Source: Icerya purchasi (Eukaryota > Arthropoda > Insecta > Hemiptera > Monophlebidae). From it: a stretch of DNA of 64,000 nt. Where the stretch lies: positions 383,556,760-383,620,759 of the forward strand of contig CM077116.1 of assembly GCA_039619475.1 (NCBI GenBank). The letters run 5' to 3'. The position numbers and the translations under genes are program-made. Shown piece after piece: positions 12,061 to 22,252 of this stretch; within the stretch, counting starts at the first letter, position 1; the number at the start of each line of letters is the position of its first letter. Below the pieces are notes generated by a model. It saw nothing but the letters and a program-made list of their open reading frames with translations, did not search any database and was not told where the DNA came from.

Positions 12061-12934
12061 ATCGGAACCGTTTAAAAATTAACCAATAAACTATATCTAG
12101 AGTCCAAAACTAACAATGAATTTCTCAAATTCTTATAGAATCGTTTCTTGACCAAATGTAGCATTTTATTTGTAACACATGTTTGACAGTGTTTAACATT
12201 TGACAGGAATAATGGTTATTTTGTTAGTACGGGGAATTATGGATTGGTCTGTATATGTTTGATAATGGTTTTTTTTTTTTTTTTTTTTTTCAGGTACGAT
12301 GTTCGATTTTCGACCACCTTATTTTTTTTTGGATCTTCAACTAGATGCATAATTGTTGTTATCATAGTTGGAGACGCGTATTATCATTTGTAAAATTATT
12401 TAAATGCGTTTTAGAAAAAGTTTTTCATTTTCCTTGGCATGAATTCAATTTAGGGGTTTCCATGTTTTTTGTCTCATGTCAGTCAGTATGCTGAAACATG
12501 TTAGGGGTGGAGAAAGCTGAGCTTATTAACAAATCGGTCTTATTTCGAATTTGGTAAGATAAATTAAACGACTAAGTTTATCGAGATCGTTTGACATAAA
12601 AAAGTATGTTGATTACAGAAACAGACATTTTCTACATTGTGCTCATGTTTTTTTTATTTTTTTTTTTTTTCTCTGTTCAAATAATATATTTTCAATCGGA
12701 AGAAAATAATCGATATAGTTTTTTTAATTTTTTCGGGCGGGCACAAACAAAATTTTTTTTTATTTTCTCGGTTCAATACAGTACGGACTAGAATTTATCG
12801 TAGTAAGTATTTTTAAGTTTTCTTGGTTGTTCTCCTTCACCTATTCTTCCTCGTATACATATATATATTTTAAATATAATTTCCGAAAAAGTTTTCTTTT
12901 TTTTTCTGTGGGCTCGCCATTAACTTTGGCCCAA
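12061..12934. other. no recognised feature; poly(T) tract
   Basis: Contains T runs at about 12268-12291 and 12653-12670. A CAGGTACG follows the first T run but nothing else supports a splice site. No coding motif seen. Confidence 0.4.
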
Positions 12935-13500
12935 CTACTTGAATGTATTGTGCTGGAAATTAAATTCTGAGATGGAAATAACAAAGGATTGAAGTGAGAG
13001 AATTATTGACGGAGACGGGAAGGAAAGGATAAAGGAAGTACTATAAGGAGCCAGAAGGCCAAGAACCAAGATTCTTGAATACAAAAAAGAACGTTCGCTA
13101 ACAAGAGCTGACATTTGAAGATGGTTGGAGGAGCCAGTGAGGAAAATGAGATAGAAAGAAATGTAAGCGAAAAACGGGAAGAAGAGCATAATTAATTCAT
13201 AATCTGACGACCGAATGAAATGGAAAGAAACTGGGTGCTGAGGACTGGGTCCTACCGGCTGTATGATAGTGCGAAGTGGGATTAGAGAATAAGCAAAGCT
13301 ATGTATCTGGTCGTAGTTCGCAAATGATTGATTGAGAAAAGGAAGATTAGGTCTAAAGCTGGAAAGTGGCTAGAAAAAGTATCTCATTGAGGGCGGCCAA
13401 CCACCGAGCTATAAAATCTGTCGCATCATTGCCCTCAATGTCAGAGTGACTGGGAACCCATAAAAGGTGTGTAAGAATAGAACGAGACGATAGTTTAAGA
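12935..13500 (-). pseudogene. LINE RNase H/C-terminal fragment
   Basis: On the minus strand 13395-13475 reads LLWVPSHSDIEGNDATDF, the terminal RNase H motif of R1/Jockey-type LINEs, with Gly changed to Asp after the His-Ser. Downstream, 12935-13189 forms an open frame whose SSNHLQMSALVSERSF region aligns with the ANHVLFECSFISPE region of the copy at 10183-10767; the cysteines are lost. Frameshifts separate the two parts. Same family as the fragments at 1-350 and 10183-10767, all on the minus strand. Confidence 0.7.
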
Positions 13501-14012
13501 GTTAATCTGTTAAAATATACCGAGAGAAATTATTGAATCCGTTTATTCGCGGGAAAGAATACAAGATTATTAAACGGTTGATTATTTTTAATTTCTTTTC
13601 TTTTTCTTTTTTAGTTTTCGCCGGAGTAAAAATTGCTTTTTTTTTTATTAATTAATCATTGTTCAACGTGAATTCTTTATTTTTATCAAGATAATTAAAG
13701 TTTATAATTTTAACCTTGTAAATGTTTTAGTTTTTTTATTTAGTTGTACTAATTTGGTATTAATGACTACGTGCGCTGTTCTTAGCCCGAGGTATAATAT
13801 ATTTTTGGCTCCATGATTGTGTCCCGTTAATTTATATATGTATATAACATTGAATGATGTACAATTGGTAAGATTTAATCTTAATAAAAGTGACGGATAA
13901 GAATGGCACGTAGTCAGAGTTGATTTATTCTTCTAAAAGAAGTTTCGAAGAAATAAAAGGTTGGTTGGTGATTAAGCGAGCTTGCACGAGGCCTGAAGGG
14001 CCGAATTCTCGA
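13501..14012. other. no recognised feature
   Basis: AT-rich DNA between the LINE fragment and a SINE head. It contains T-runs at 13600-13650 and nothing that reads as coding. Confidence 0.4.
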
Positions 14013-14134
14013 CAGTGCAGTAGTCTAATGGTTAAGGTGCTTGGCTACTAAATCAGAGGTGTCATAGGTTATCGAAACTGGAGTCTCGTTCCGGATCCGA
14101 GTCGCTCCCAGATTTATACCTAATCTTAAATTGA
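14013..14134 (+). mobile_element. tRNA-derived SINE, 5' half
   Basis: GTAGTCTAATGGTTAAGGTG is the tRNA A-box region and ATAGGTTATCGAAAC a decayed B box. The body segment CGGATCCGAGTCGCTCCCAG is the hallmark shared with the copies at 36764, 45452 and 47285. It stops after TACCTAATCTTAAATTG and is followed by a T tract, so the 3' half is missing. Confidence 0.8.
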
Positions 14135-16344
14135 ATATTTTTTCCTTTTTTTTTTTTTTTTTTTTTTTGTAAATTGTCAAAATTTAATTAAAAAGATAGC
14201 GTTTAATTTCCATCGCGTTTTTTAATAGACATCTACCACCGTGTAAACCACGTTCGGTTGGGAATGTTTTGAACAAACAGTCTTCAAAACTTTGAAAATA
14301 TCCCCGATAGTTTCCTAGATTTGTTTTTTCAATACTTCTCTATAGAGGGAATATTTCACTGAATACTTTACACTTTTCATAATTTTTCATCAATTTCTTG
14401 GTATTTCGCGAGCGTTATTGTAGAGAGTTTTAGCGTATCGTCCCTTTATTTCTCTCTCAACCGCTCTGTAAAATTGAAGTAAAAGAAAAACGGTGAAACA
14501 GAAATGATGAAAATAAAACGGATAATTTCAGTAAACATTAAATTAACGTACACAGAAAACTGAAAAGTGAATTAATCGCTTTTGTAAATTAGCACGCGAT
14601 TTATAGACGAAAACAGGGAAATTGTGAAAAGCCTAAAAGTATTCAATGAGTGGAATTTTATTTTGTGCTTATCGAATAAAAAGGAAGTCTGTGTTCCGTT
14701 TCAATTTTGCTTCGCGATTTGTATTAAATATGTTTTAAAACGAAAAACGTTTAATATTCTCATAACGGTTTTTCCGTATTACCACCTCCAGCGTAGGAAC
14801 AACGTTGCGTGTGTATGCATTGGAAGAGAGAGAGAGAGAGAGAGAGAGCGACGTTAAAAGTTAAGTATAATAACGTTTAATCGGACGACTCTATTTATTT
14901 ACGACGTTTATCATTAAAAGTTTCACTGGAATTTTCTAATTAACTCTGAAATGCCTGAAATAACCGTCATCTTTCTTTGTACGTGCCGATTCTCGGTAAT
15001 GCGCTATTCATACACCAAGTTTGTGCGTACGGCCCTTGTAAACTTTTTTTCCCGCTTTTCAATGACGTTTTTCGATTACCAAATTTATTTTAAGAAAATT
15101 ACGGAAAAGTGTTGAATGCGGAAATGAAAATCTCATTTCGAAACCCGATGAAAAGTCATTCAACTATAGCTTTTAAGTTTACAAGGACTTCTTGCGAACT
15201 CGAGTTATTCACAATGGCGTTTATTAAACTACCGAACAGAACCGTATCAGTTAAAAAAAATAAGAAATAAATAATAAACGATTTTATTTTCGTGCGACGA
15301 CGACAGCCTTCTGGGATTTTTCCGTTCTTTGTTATTGCGAAGGGCAAACGTCAAAGAAAATACAAGAAGAAAAAGTCGCTTTGTTGAATTTAGAGACTAC
15401 AGTAAGAGAAATTAAATGGAGTTTTATGCGATAGAATATTTAAAATTTAAACTGACGTTTCGGTTATGTCTATGCTTTTTATCGCGATTTTGTCGCAGGA
15501 AAGAGACATATCAATGGCTGGTACGAATGAGAAAACTGAACTTTTGCATACGCCGTTCAAATATAAGCGAACTGAGAGAATTCTCTATGTTTATCAAATC
15601 CGTAGCCGATCCTCTTTAATGATAACAACATATAAAAGATGTTTACCATCAGACACTAGATGCTGGTGATGCAGCAAATGACATTATCCTCTAAAACTTA
15701 AGGATACACGTGTTCACCACAGAGACGTATAGAATTCTTAATAACACAAATAATTATTTAGATACAAAATTTATCCGATTAACAGAGAAGACATTTAAAT
15801 GTATACCAATTCTGGAACTAAAAAAAAGTCCTTGAGCCTATGATTCAAAGGTGCATAACCAATCGATCGTAAAAGTTTTGACAATTTCAAGAGATCCATC
15901 GTTCTTGACAATGGTAGCTCCAACTGCACTCCTATTTACGATATATTATTTTGTATATATATGTATGTATGTATTAATATTATCGACTGCGTGAAACTTT
16001 TGGCAGCAACCTCTTTTTATACATTGATGATTTCGATTTTTTGTTCAATTTGTTTTCTAGTAATTTTCTAAATTTCGTAGCAAATAATAGTAAAACGCAG
16101 TTCATTATATATATATATATATAGGTCGTCTTCAATTAGTTGAGTCTAAAATCTTGCGTAAGATAGTCTATCAGAGATTTCCGGTTTCCTTCTATTACTG
16201 AGGTGGTAAAATCGAGATACAATGCGTTCTTCGACAGGCTGGCGGCTAATACAAGTGTGCTGGTTACTGACGTCGCAGATTAAAATATATTTGATCCCTT
16301 AACTCGTCGATTAAAAAGACAGTGGCCGTGTGATAGTTTGAATA
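14135..16344. other. no recognised gene; microsatellite inside
   Basis: About 2.2 kb of sequence with GC slightly above the local mean but no frame with a family motif (best: 14624-14857, 77 codons, ending in the GA repeat as RERERERR). A poly(T) tract lies at 14149-14168 and TA repeats at 15955 and 16108-16124. Confidence 0.4.
14824..14848. repeat. (GA)n microsatellite
   Basis: About 12 GA units. No associated promoter features seen. Confidence 0.9.
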
Positions 16345-16356
16345 ATCTATGAACTT
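16345..16356. repeat. 12-bp target-site duplication, left (copy B)
   Basis: ATCTATGAACTT, repeated with one change as ATCCATGAACTT at 16500-16511 on the other side of the short inverted-repeat element. Confidence 0.7.
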
Positions 16357-16499
16357 TCAATAACAAGTAAATAAATAATTGAATATCCAAAAATTTCAGT
16401 TACTAACTAACATATTATAACAGTTAGTAATTGCAATTTTTGGACATTCAGTTATTTATTTACTTATTATTGGCAGTTTACGGAAGAAAAATACTTATA
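16357..16499 (+). mobile_element. short inverted-repeat element with 3' tail (copy B, 143 bp)
   Basis: Starts TCAATAACAAGTAAATAAAT, carries inverted arms (AGTTACTAACT facing AGTTAGTAAT; CAAAAATT facing AATTTTTGG) and ends with a non-inverted tail CAGTTTACGGAAGAAAAATACTTATA. Exactly the same start, arms and tail occur in the 493-bp element at 28846-29338; this copy lacks the middle. Both end at TACTTATA and are flanked by 12-bp duplications. No coding capacity. The asymmetric tail and 12-bp duplication do not fit common cut-and-paste families. Confidence 0.8.
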
Positions 16500-16511
16500 A
16501 TCCATGAACTT
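16500..16511. repeat. 12-bp target-site duplication, right (copy B)
   Basis: ATCCATGAACTT; 11 of 12 bases match 16345-16356. Confidence 0.7.
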
Positions 16512-17529
16512 ACTTAGATGTAATATAACAAGGAGACTGGGATTAACCGGTCAAATTAAATCCTTTGCTTCGTGCTACTTTGCTTAGGTCACTTCTACTG
16601 ATTGCGATATATTTGCAGATTGTAGAAAAAAAAACAGGGAAAAAAAGTAACGAAAAGGTTTTAGTGACCAAGATCGATAATTCCTGCAATTGCTTTAAAG
16701 TAAAATAGTCTTTAATTTGCCTCTCGTTCAACTCTTTAAGATCGTCTTTTTAGCAAATTTCATGTTTACAAAATTACCAATTTTCCTTTGAAAACTAACT
16801 GTGTACCGGTCTTATTTATCGTTGCCAACTAAGAAATTTTCGCTTGTATTAATACATTAAGAAATTCGCGATAATCCAACATAGTTTAATCCGACACTCA
16901 TTTAGCTTAACTGTTGAAAAAAGTGTGGGAAAGTATTTCTACCGAAATAATAGTGCGTTTTTTGAAAAATATTCATTACCAAATTTATACGAAAAGGGCA
17001 AAAAAATAAAGTGAAAAAAAAACAAAACACACCGACCATGTTCAAAAGCATTTGTCTGATGTTGGATCGAATGATGCTTAATAGAGTCGTTAGTCCAACT
17101 TTGCAAACGAGAAATATCATAAGAAGACCGATAGAGGGCAACGTAAATGATTGGCTGAGGTGAAATTGAAGTTGAAATTGATGACTTACTGGGGGGGGGG
17201 TAATTGATAATACGCTGGACCGCGGCGAATGCGCGACATCTTCGAGGGCATGATCGGATTTAATGTTTGCGTCGAGCAAGTAGAAGAAAACGATGCGACA
17301 GCTGACGAAGTTTGATATTAAAACGTTTACGAGGAAATTGTTTTGAACTTGCTCCTAGAGCAAAAATGCAAAAGAACATGATTTTTTTTTTTCGTAAATG
17401 GCGTTGGACCTTCTCTCTTTTATTTCTCGATCTTTCGATTGGTAATCAATCATCTAGAAAGTACATTACTTGGAATCGCTTTGCCTTTAAGTATCCAATT
17501 CGGGGCCTCTTCTTTCATTAGCTGCTATT
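16512..17529. other. no recognised gene
   Basis: Contains a G-run at 17192-17201. The 125-codon minus frame at 16902-17279 is hydrophobic and low complexity with no motif. I could not assign anything else. Confidence 0.4.
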
Positions 17530-18230
17530 TGTTCATCTTTGTACATTCCATTACACTTATGAAATGAATTTTTTCCGCGGTCTTCCCCGTGTTCTTTTAC
17601 TATTTACTAGTGTTCTTTAATTATTGCTGTTAAATATCTGTTATTTCTTATTACATGTCCTATTGCACATCTCCTTTCACTTATGATCTTCATTAAACTG
17701 TGTTCTTCATTAATATTCTTGAACACTTCTGTATTTTTAACTTTATCTAACCACTTAACTTTTTGCATTTTCCTTCAACACCAAATTTCAAACGCTTCTA
17801 ATTGTGTTTTGCCTCTTTCTTTATTTTCTGCACCATACAGAAGCACACTCCAAACGTATACTTTTATTAACCTTTTCCGTAGTTCTACATTTATGTTTTT
17901 GGATGTTAGCAAATGATTTCTTTTTAATGCAGGGAGCTTTTGCCTGCGTTATCCTAGATCTTATTTCCTGATCACACCTTCCATCTTCTGTTATTATTGA
18001 ATCAAAGGTATCTGTGCTTTTTTACATGTCGTAGTATTTCATTGTCTAATTTTATTTTTACTTCCTTATTATTTTCTGTTTTACTGCGTTTCATTACCAT
18101 GGCTTTTTTATTGTCATGTTATAGCGTTTAAGAATTGAGCTCAATTTAATCAATGCATCCGACAAGTTTTTTCCCTTCCTGCTATTACAGCTATGTCATC
18201 CGCAAATCTAAAGGATTTCATCTTTATTTC
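17530..18230 (-). pseudogene. non-LTR retrotransposon RT and C-terminal fragment
   Basis: Reading the minus strand from 18230, FRFADDIAVIAG (about 18178-18215) is the RT active-site box with two catalytic Asp. A LLYGAENKERGKTQLEAFEIW segment follows (about 17780-17850), then IGHVIRN and finally RTRGRPRK (17572-17597). This order, RT palm, KLEAFEMW block, GHVLRN, RGRPR, is the C-terminal layout of the insect LINE group often annotated as craniofacial-development-protein-2-like. Frame changes and stops are frequent, so it is dead. A second copy of the same group is at 47690-48570. Confidence 0.75.
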
Positions 18231-18290
18231 ACCTGTATTTATCACACTGCTACTACTGTCCAATGTTTAAATACTTACTCTATATATATA

Positions 18291-18464
18291 TATATTAATT
18301 ACAACGTAATTCTTAGGCTACCCCCTATTAGAAAAAATGTCCCAATTTTATGTAACAAAAAATGTCCTAATTTTATGTAACGTTTGTTATATTTTACAGG
18401 ATTTTTGTGATTGTTATTAAAAAAATGTCACAATTGAAGAAAATGGCCGAGTTATATATATATA
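18291..18464 (+). repeat. dispersed repeat, short copy (family also at 42656)
   Basis: Begins TTACAACGTAATTCTTAGGC and continues with alternating ATGTCCCAATTTTATGTAAC modules, ending AATGGCCGAGTTATATA. The reverse complement of 42656-43050 has the same ends and modules but a longer interior. Both copies lie in TA-rich sequence. It is probably a small DNA transposon; no coding sequence. Confidence 0.65.
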
Positions 18465-20324
18465 TATATATATATTAAAAATCAGCGGTGATGACCTAAC
18501 ATTGAGATTTAATTTCTTAATTTTTGCATGTTAGGCTACGATGATCTGTTTTTTTATTTCTTTCATGTAGTTTATTTTATTTTTCTTATTTAAATTAGAT
18601 GAGTAATTAACTCGATCGATAAATATATGTGGGAGTGTAACTTTTTCGGTTGATTATTTCACTAATTATTTCTCCGTTGAATTCGGGTAATTCCAGTAAT
18701 CTGACAAATTTGATTATTGAGAGCCTACTGTAAACAACACGTCTACACTCTAAACTTTGGCTAACGAAATTAACAAAATTAAGAAATGAACAAAATTAAC
18801 GAAATTAACGAAACTAACGGAATTAATGAAATTAACGGAATTAACGAAATTAACGAAATAAAAAAATTGCGGAATATACGTCATGCGATAAAAAGAAACC
18901 TCTTTTCCTTCTTTAAACATAAATTTTTTGAAATTCATCCATTAAAAGAGACAAAAGCTTAAACGAACGACCTAAAAAAACCGCTGGAAATATATAATGG
19001 AATAAAATACGTAAAATGTTCCTTTTTTTATTGTTCGTTTGCGATAAAGCTTTTGAAAGCGTAAACTTGGGAAAAATTATCATTCGTTTGAGATTTTCGA
19101 AACAGGCTGCTAGCCAGTCTCGGGTTGTATCAGTTGACGTGCAGATTTTATCGAACAGAAAACTTTCACAACGCGGTTTCGGAACAGTATCATCCGACGT
19201 TCTGAGGCACAAAAAAGAACTGGGAAGTGAAAGGTCTGAGCGAGCGCTCAAGTCTTCGAATCGGAAGTCTGTATTAACGGAGCAGTAATACACCATTCGC
19301 ATTTCGCCTAATTAAAATCATCCGACTTCTAAGGCGTATTAATAAACGGTATTAGTGAATGGTTCTTAGTTCGACTAAGCATTACAGATTGTGTTAATGG
19401 TAAAGTTCGTAATGAGATTAAGCTTTCCGCTGCTTAATGACTTCCAAAGCTCGTTTCTTTAATACTGTAGCATTTAATTTACCAACCTAGATGTATTACT
19501 TTCTCCCTCGGCACCTATTACAAATCTCCCCTCTCCCGGCTTAGACAAAATTTATTCTTCTCTAGTCTGCTCGATACGCGGACGCGTTCTTTATTTCATC
19601 CGCGAGACAGCATAAGAAGTTCTACATGCTCTCTTTGTGCTTTTCGTAATTTTACACGAATAATAATTTGGAATAAATAAACGAAGTTTCTTCTCTTTCA
19701 CTTTAGATTTTTTTGAACTTCTCTAAAGCGCCGTGTTAAAGAATGCAGGCTCTACTTTAGCAATTCTAAAAATGGACTTCGCCCTATGAGTTGGCCAGGG
19801 CAAACTGCAAACTGTAAAAAAGACCTACAGATCACATCTCTGTCTGTAATCCGTTTGTACGCGGTTTATGAAAAATATCGGGTGTCTTTCGATAGATGTC
19901 TTTTGAAAAATTCGAAAAAGCCGAGATATCTGCGGAGTTTCAAGTAAATAAAAGTACAAAACGCTCCCGGTATCGTATATTGTCAGAACGACGAGTTTGG
20001 GCACAAAATAAGCTACTGAACTTATCGCTCTAAAGAAGGTCCGGACTGGCCAGCAAAATCGGAATTGCCAGTAAATAATCGGAATAATTAGTGTTTTTTA
20101 CCGAATTTACGACTAGCCAGGCTGTTCAAATAGATTTTCGGACAAAGTAGAACAGCGTACAGTTTCGTGTGTCCGGAGTAACGGAAAAATGCATACGGCT
20201 AATGGAAGCTCGATAAGCGCAACAAAATTTCCAAATTTTTAAATCACGATTTCATATTTTTATTTAATTTTCAGAAAGATGTAAAGTAAATTCATCGACA
20301 GTTAGCTTTTTTAAAATGAACAGA
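18465..20324. other. no recognised gene; 9-bp tandem inside
   Basis: Contains the minisatellite at 18765-18866. The overlapping plus and minus frames at 18913-19302 (129 and 90 codons) cannot both be real and neither shows a motif. Sequence at 19440-20200 is less AT-rich but reads as non-coding in all frames. Confidence 0.4.
18765..18866. repeat. 9-bp minisatellite (GAAATTAAC)n, imperfect
   Basis: About eleven imperfect units of GAAATTAAC with A/G changes. On the minus strand it encodes a VNFVN-type pattern, which creates a spurious short frame. Confidence 0.85.
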
Positions 20325-20480
20325 ATCAGTAATTTTTTTTTTTTTTTTTTAAAAAAAATAAGTTGTGAGTCTCACAGAGCAAATATGCTCGCTGTGTGAG
20401 TGCCCAACACTCTTATCAATGTTTATTAAAATGGAAATATAGTACAAAAAATTATAACTAACTTAACTTATTTCATAAAT
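20325..20480 (-). repeat. poly(A)-tailed retroposon 3' end, copy 1
   Basis: Minus-strand orientation: a conserved block ending in a stem-loop (CTCACACAG / CTGTGAG around GAGC-loop-GCTC, about 20368-20400) is followed by ACTCACAACTTATT and a poly(A) tail, seen here as T20 and A8 at 20329-20359. Copies 2 and 3 are at 33420-33610 and 41651-42060. The combination of tail and conserved 3' hairpin fits the 3' UTR of a LINE or its dependent SINE. The copy abuts the Helitron fragment at 20505. Confidence 0.75.
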
Positions 20481-20504
20481 AATCCAACATTGTATTTCTC
20501 TGAA

Positions 20505-20810
20505 AATATGTAATGAAGTGATGAAATTGATTAATGTATTCCGTTTTTGTTTGAAAAGATGTGCTGCTATGTTGTGGCGATCAGTAGGAGATTGTCCTGG
20601 AAGTAGTAACTTTTTTATATCATCTCATACTGAATTACATGTAAATGTAATGAAAAGATCGAGGCGACCATATTTCTGCACATAGTCATAGCGTCCTGTG
20701 CATATTTTTGCATATGTTGCGGACTATCAGTATATGTTGCGGGCAGTACGGCCATTTTTCCTATGTTGCTTATTTCACCATCATTACTTATCACATCTCT
20801 CAAATGTATA
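20505..20810 (-). pseudogene. Helitron Rep (Helitron-like N domain) fragment
   Basis: Minus strand, 20803 downwards: MAVLPATYTDSPQHMQKYAQ then DAMTMCRNM matches the LPSSF-GSPRYM-QDAM core of the Helitron-like N-terminal domain. After a frameshift, LLLPGQSPTDRHNIAAHLF and KQKRNTLINFI correspond to the conserved PGQ-DRPDIVARVFK block. The domain belongs to the Rep/helicase protein used for rolling-circle transposition. Only about 100 residues remain; no HUH motif or helicase remains visible. Helitron termini (TC and hairpin-CTRR) were not found. Broken by at least one frameshift. Confidence 0.75.
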
Positions 20811-22102
20811 TACTCTTCCGAATTACATCAATTATTCTAAGATCGTATCTTATATTTTAAAGTTGAATTGAAATTTTTACAATTACTTTTCGAAAATAAA
20901 TATCGCAAAATAGTGTGCAATTTTTTACAGTTTTACATTATTTTGCGTACTAAATTACTTACGAGGGTAATCTCATTTTAAAACCCAAATATTAGTGATT
21001 TGTATGTTTTTTTAAATTGAACTCTAAACAATGACATTGTACTTAGTGAACCAAAAAAAAAGGCAATACAAACTGGAGGGCACTCTTTTAGGACTGTACC
21101 GGAAGCTCCGAGTTTTTGCGCTTATGTATCGTTGCGAAGTCGAACGACTGTTCAACTGAAAATCGCAAAATATGAAAAGCATGTAAAATCGGGTTCTTCC
21201 TTCGCTTTTTCATATCGTCAACTGTCGACGAATGGGTATTTGATCTCCACAATTATCTGTTCTAGCATTCGGCCAGTTAACATCGATTTTTCTCGGGAGT
21301 CTTCCCTGTCAAGATTAATTTTTTTTTTTTTAATTTTTTTAACCTAGCATTAAATCATTGCAATCATCACTGCTTTTTTTTTCCGTGTGTCCAGTATACT
21401 ATTTCTTCAGCCACATTTTTACCTGTAGCTAGATAGTCTTTTTTCTTTTACCGACTTCAGAAGAAAGAAGTTATATATCACGTGTATGTTTTTTTTCAAT
21501 ATTTGTTCACGCATAATTTGCGTCCATACCGATTGTAACGAATCTTTTTGTTTGTTCGAACGTGAGAACCAGTCGGTACTTTTACCGTATAAGCATATAC
21601 CGATGAGCCTCTGTGAACACATATATTCAATGACAAATAAAAATAACTTTAAAAAAAGGTTGTCTTTAGAGAAATCGTTATTGAAAAAGAAAAAAAAAAA
21701 AAAAAGAAATAAGCGTTTTTAATATAGACAACCCAGAATACTTACTACGGTTAAATATAGATTTAAATAAAGAAAACGAATTTAAAATCATCGAAGTGTC
21801 GCTTATAAGTTCATCACTGACTAAAATTCACTGCGAATAATTTGTAATCGTGTCGACTGATTCTAATGATATCCTTTGCACACTTGTAATATTGCTCGTC
21901 CCTAATATAGGTACCGATCAGTAGGACCAGTGAGCATATTATCAGTAGTCATTAAAATAACGTTGAAAAAAGAAATCCGTCCGTAGAAATATACTTCGCT
22001 CAGTATAACTAAACAAAAATTAGCTCAAAAATTGAAAATATTACACAATTAAGAGGGCGATTAACGCGAATGGCTTAAAGAATTATTAACCTTATTTAAT
22101 TC
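20811..22102. other. no recognised gene
   Basis: AT-rich DNA with a T-run at 21320-21330 and an A-run at 21691-21705. Frames at 21132, 21419 and 21486 overlap on opposite strands and lack motifs. Confidence 0.4.
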
Positions 22103-22252
22103 GGAAAAGCAAAGGCGGGGATCCCAAGTAGAAAGGAACTGGCCCTAGTATTCTCATCAGATCTCTATCAGGCTGAGTACATTGTGAACCTTATCTTCAC
22201 AATCCATGATACCTTATCAAGGACATCGGGGACTTACCTTACCTTACTTACC
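22103..22252 (+). mobile_element. tRNA-derived SINE, 3' half
   Basis: Contains GATCCCAAGTAGAAAGGAAC, GTACATTGTGAACCTTATCT and TATCAAGGACATC as in the 36764 copy, and ends in a CTTAC-type simple repeat, the family's 3' tail. The tRNA-like head is missing. Confidence 0.8.

Noticed and set aside
12268..12300. Splice acceptor (T-run followed by CAG)
   Set aside because: No coding sequence follows; poly(T) tracts are common in the window.
16902..17279. 125-codon minus-strand ORF as a membrane protein
   Set aside because: Hydrophobicity comes from A/T-rich composition; no family motif or supporting context.
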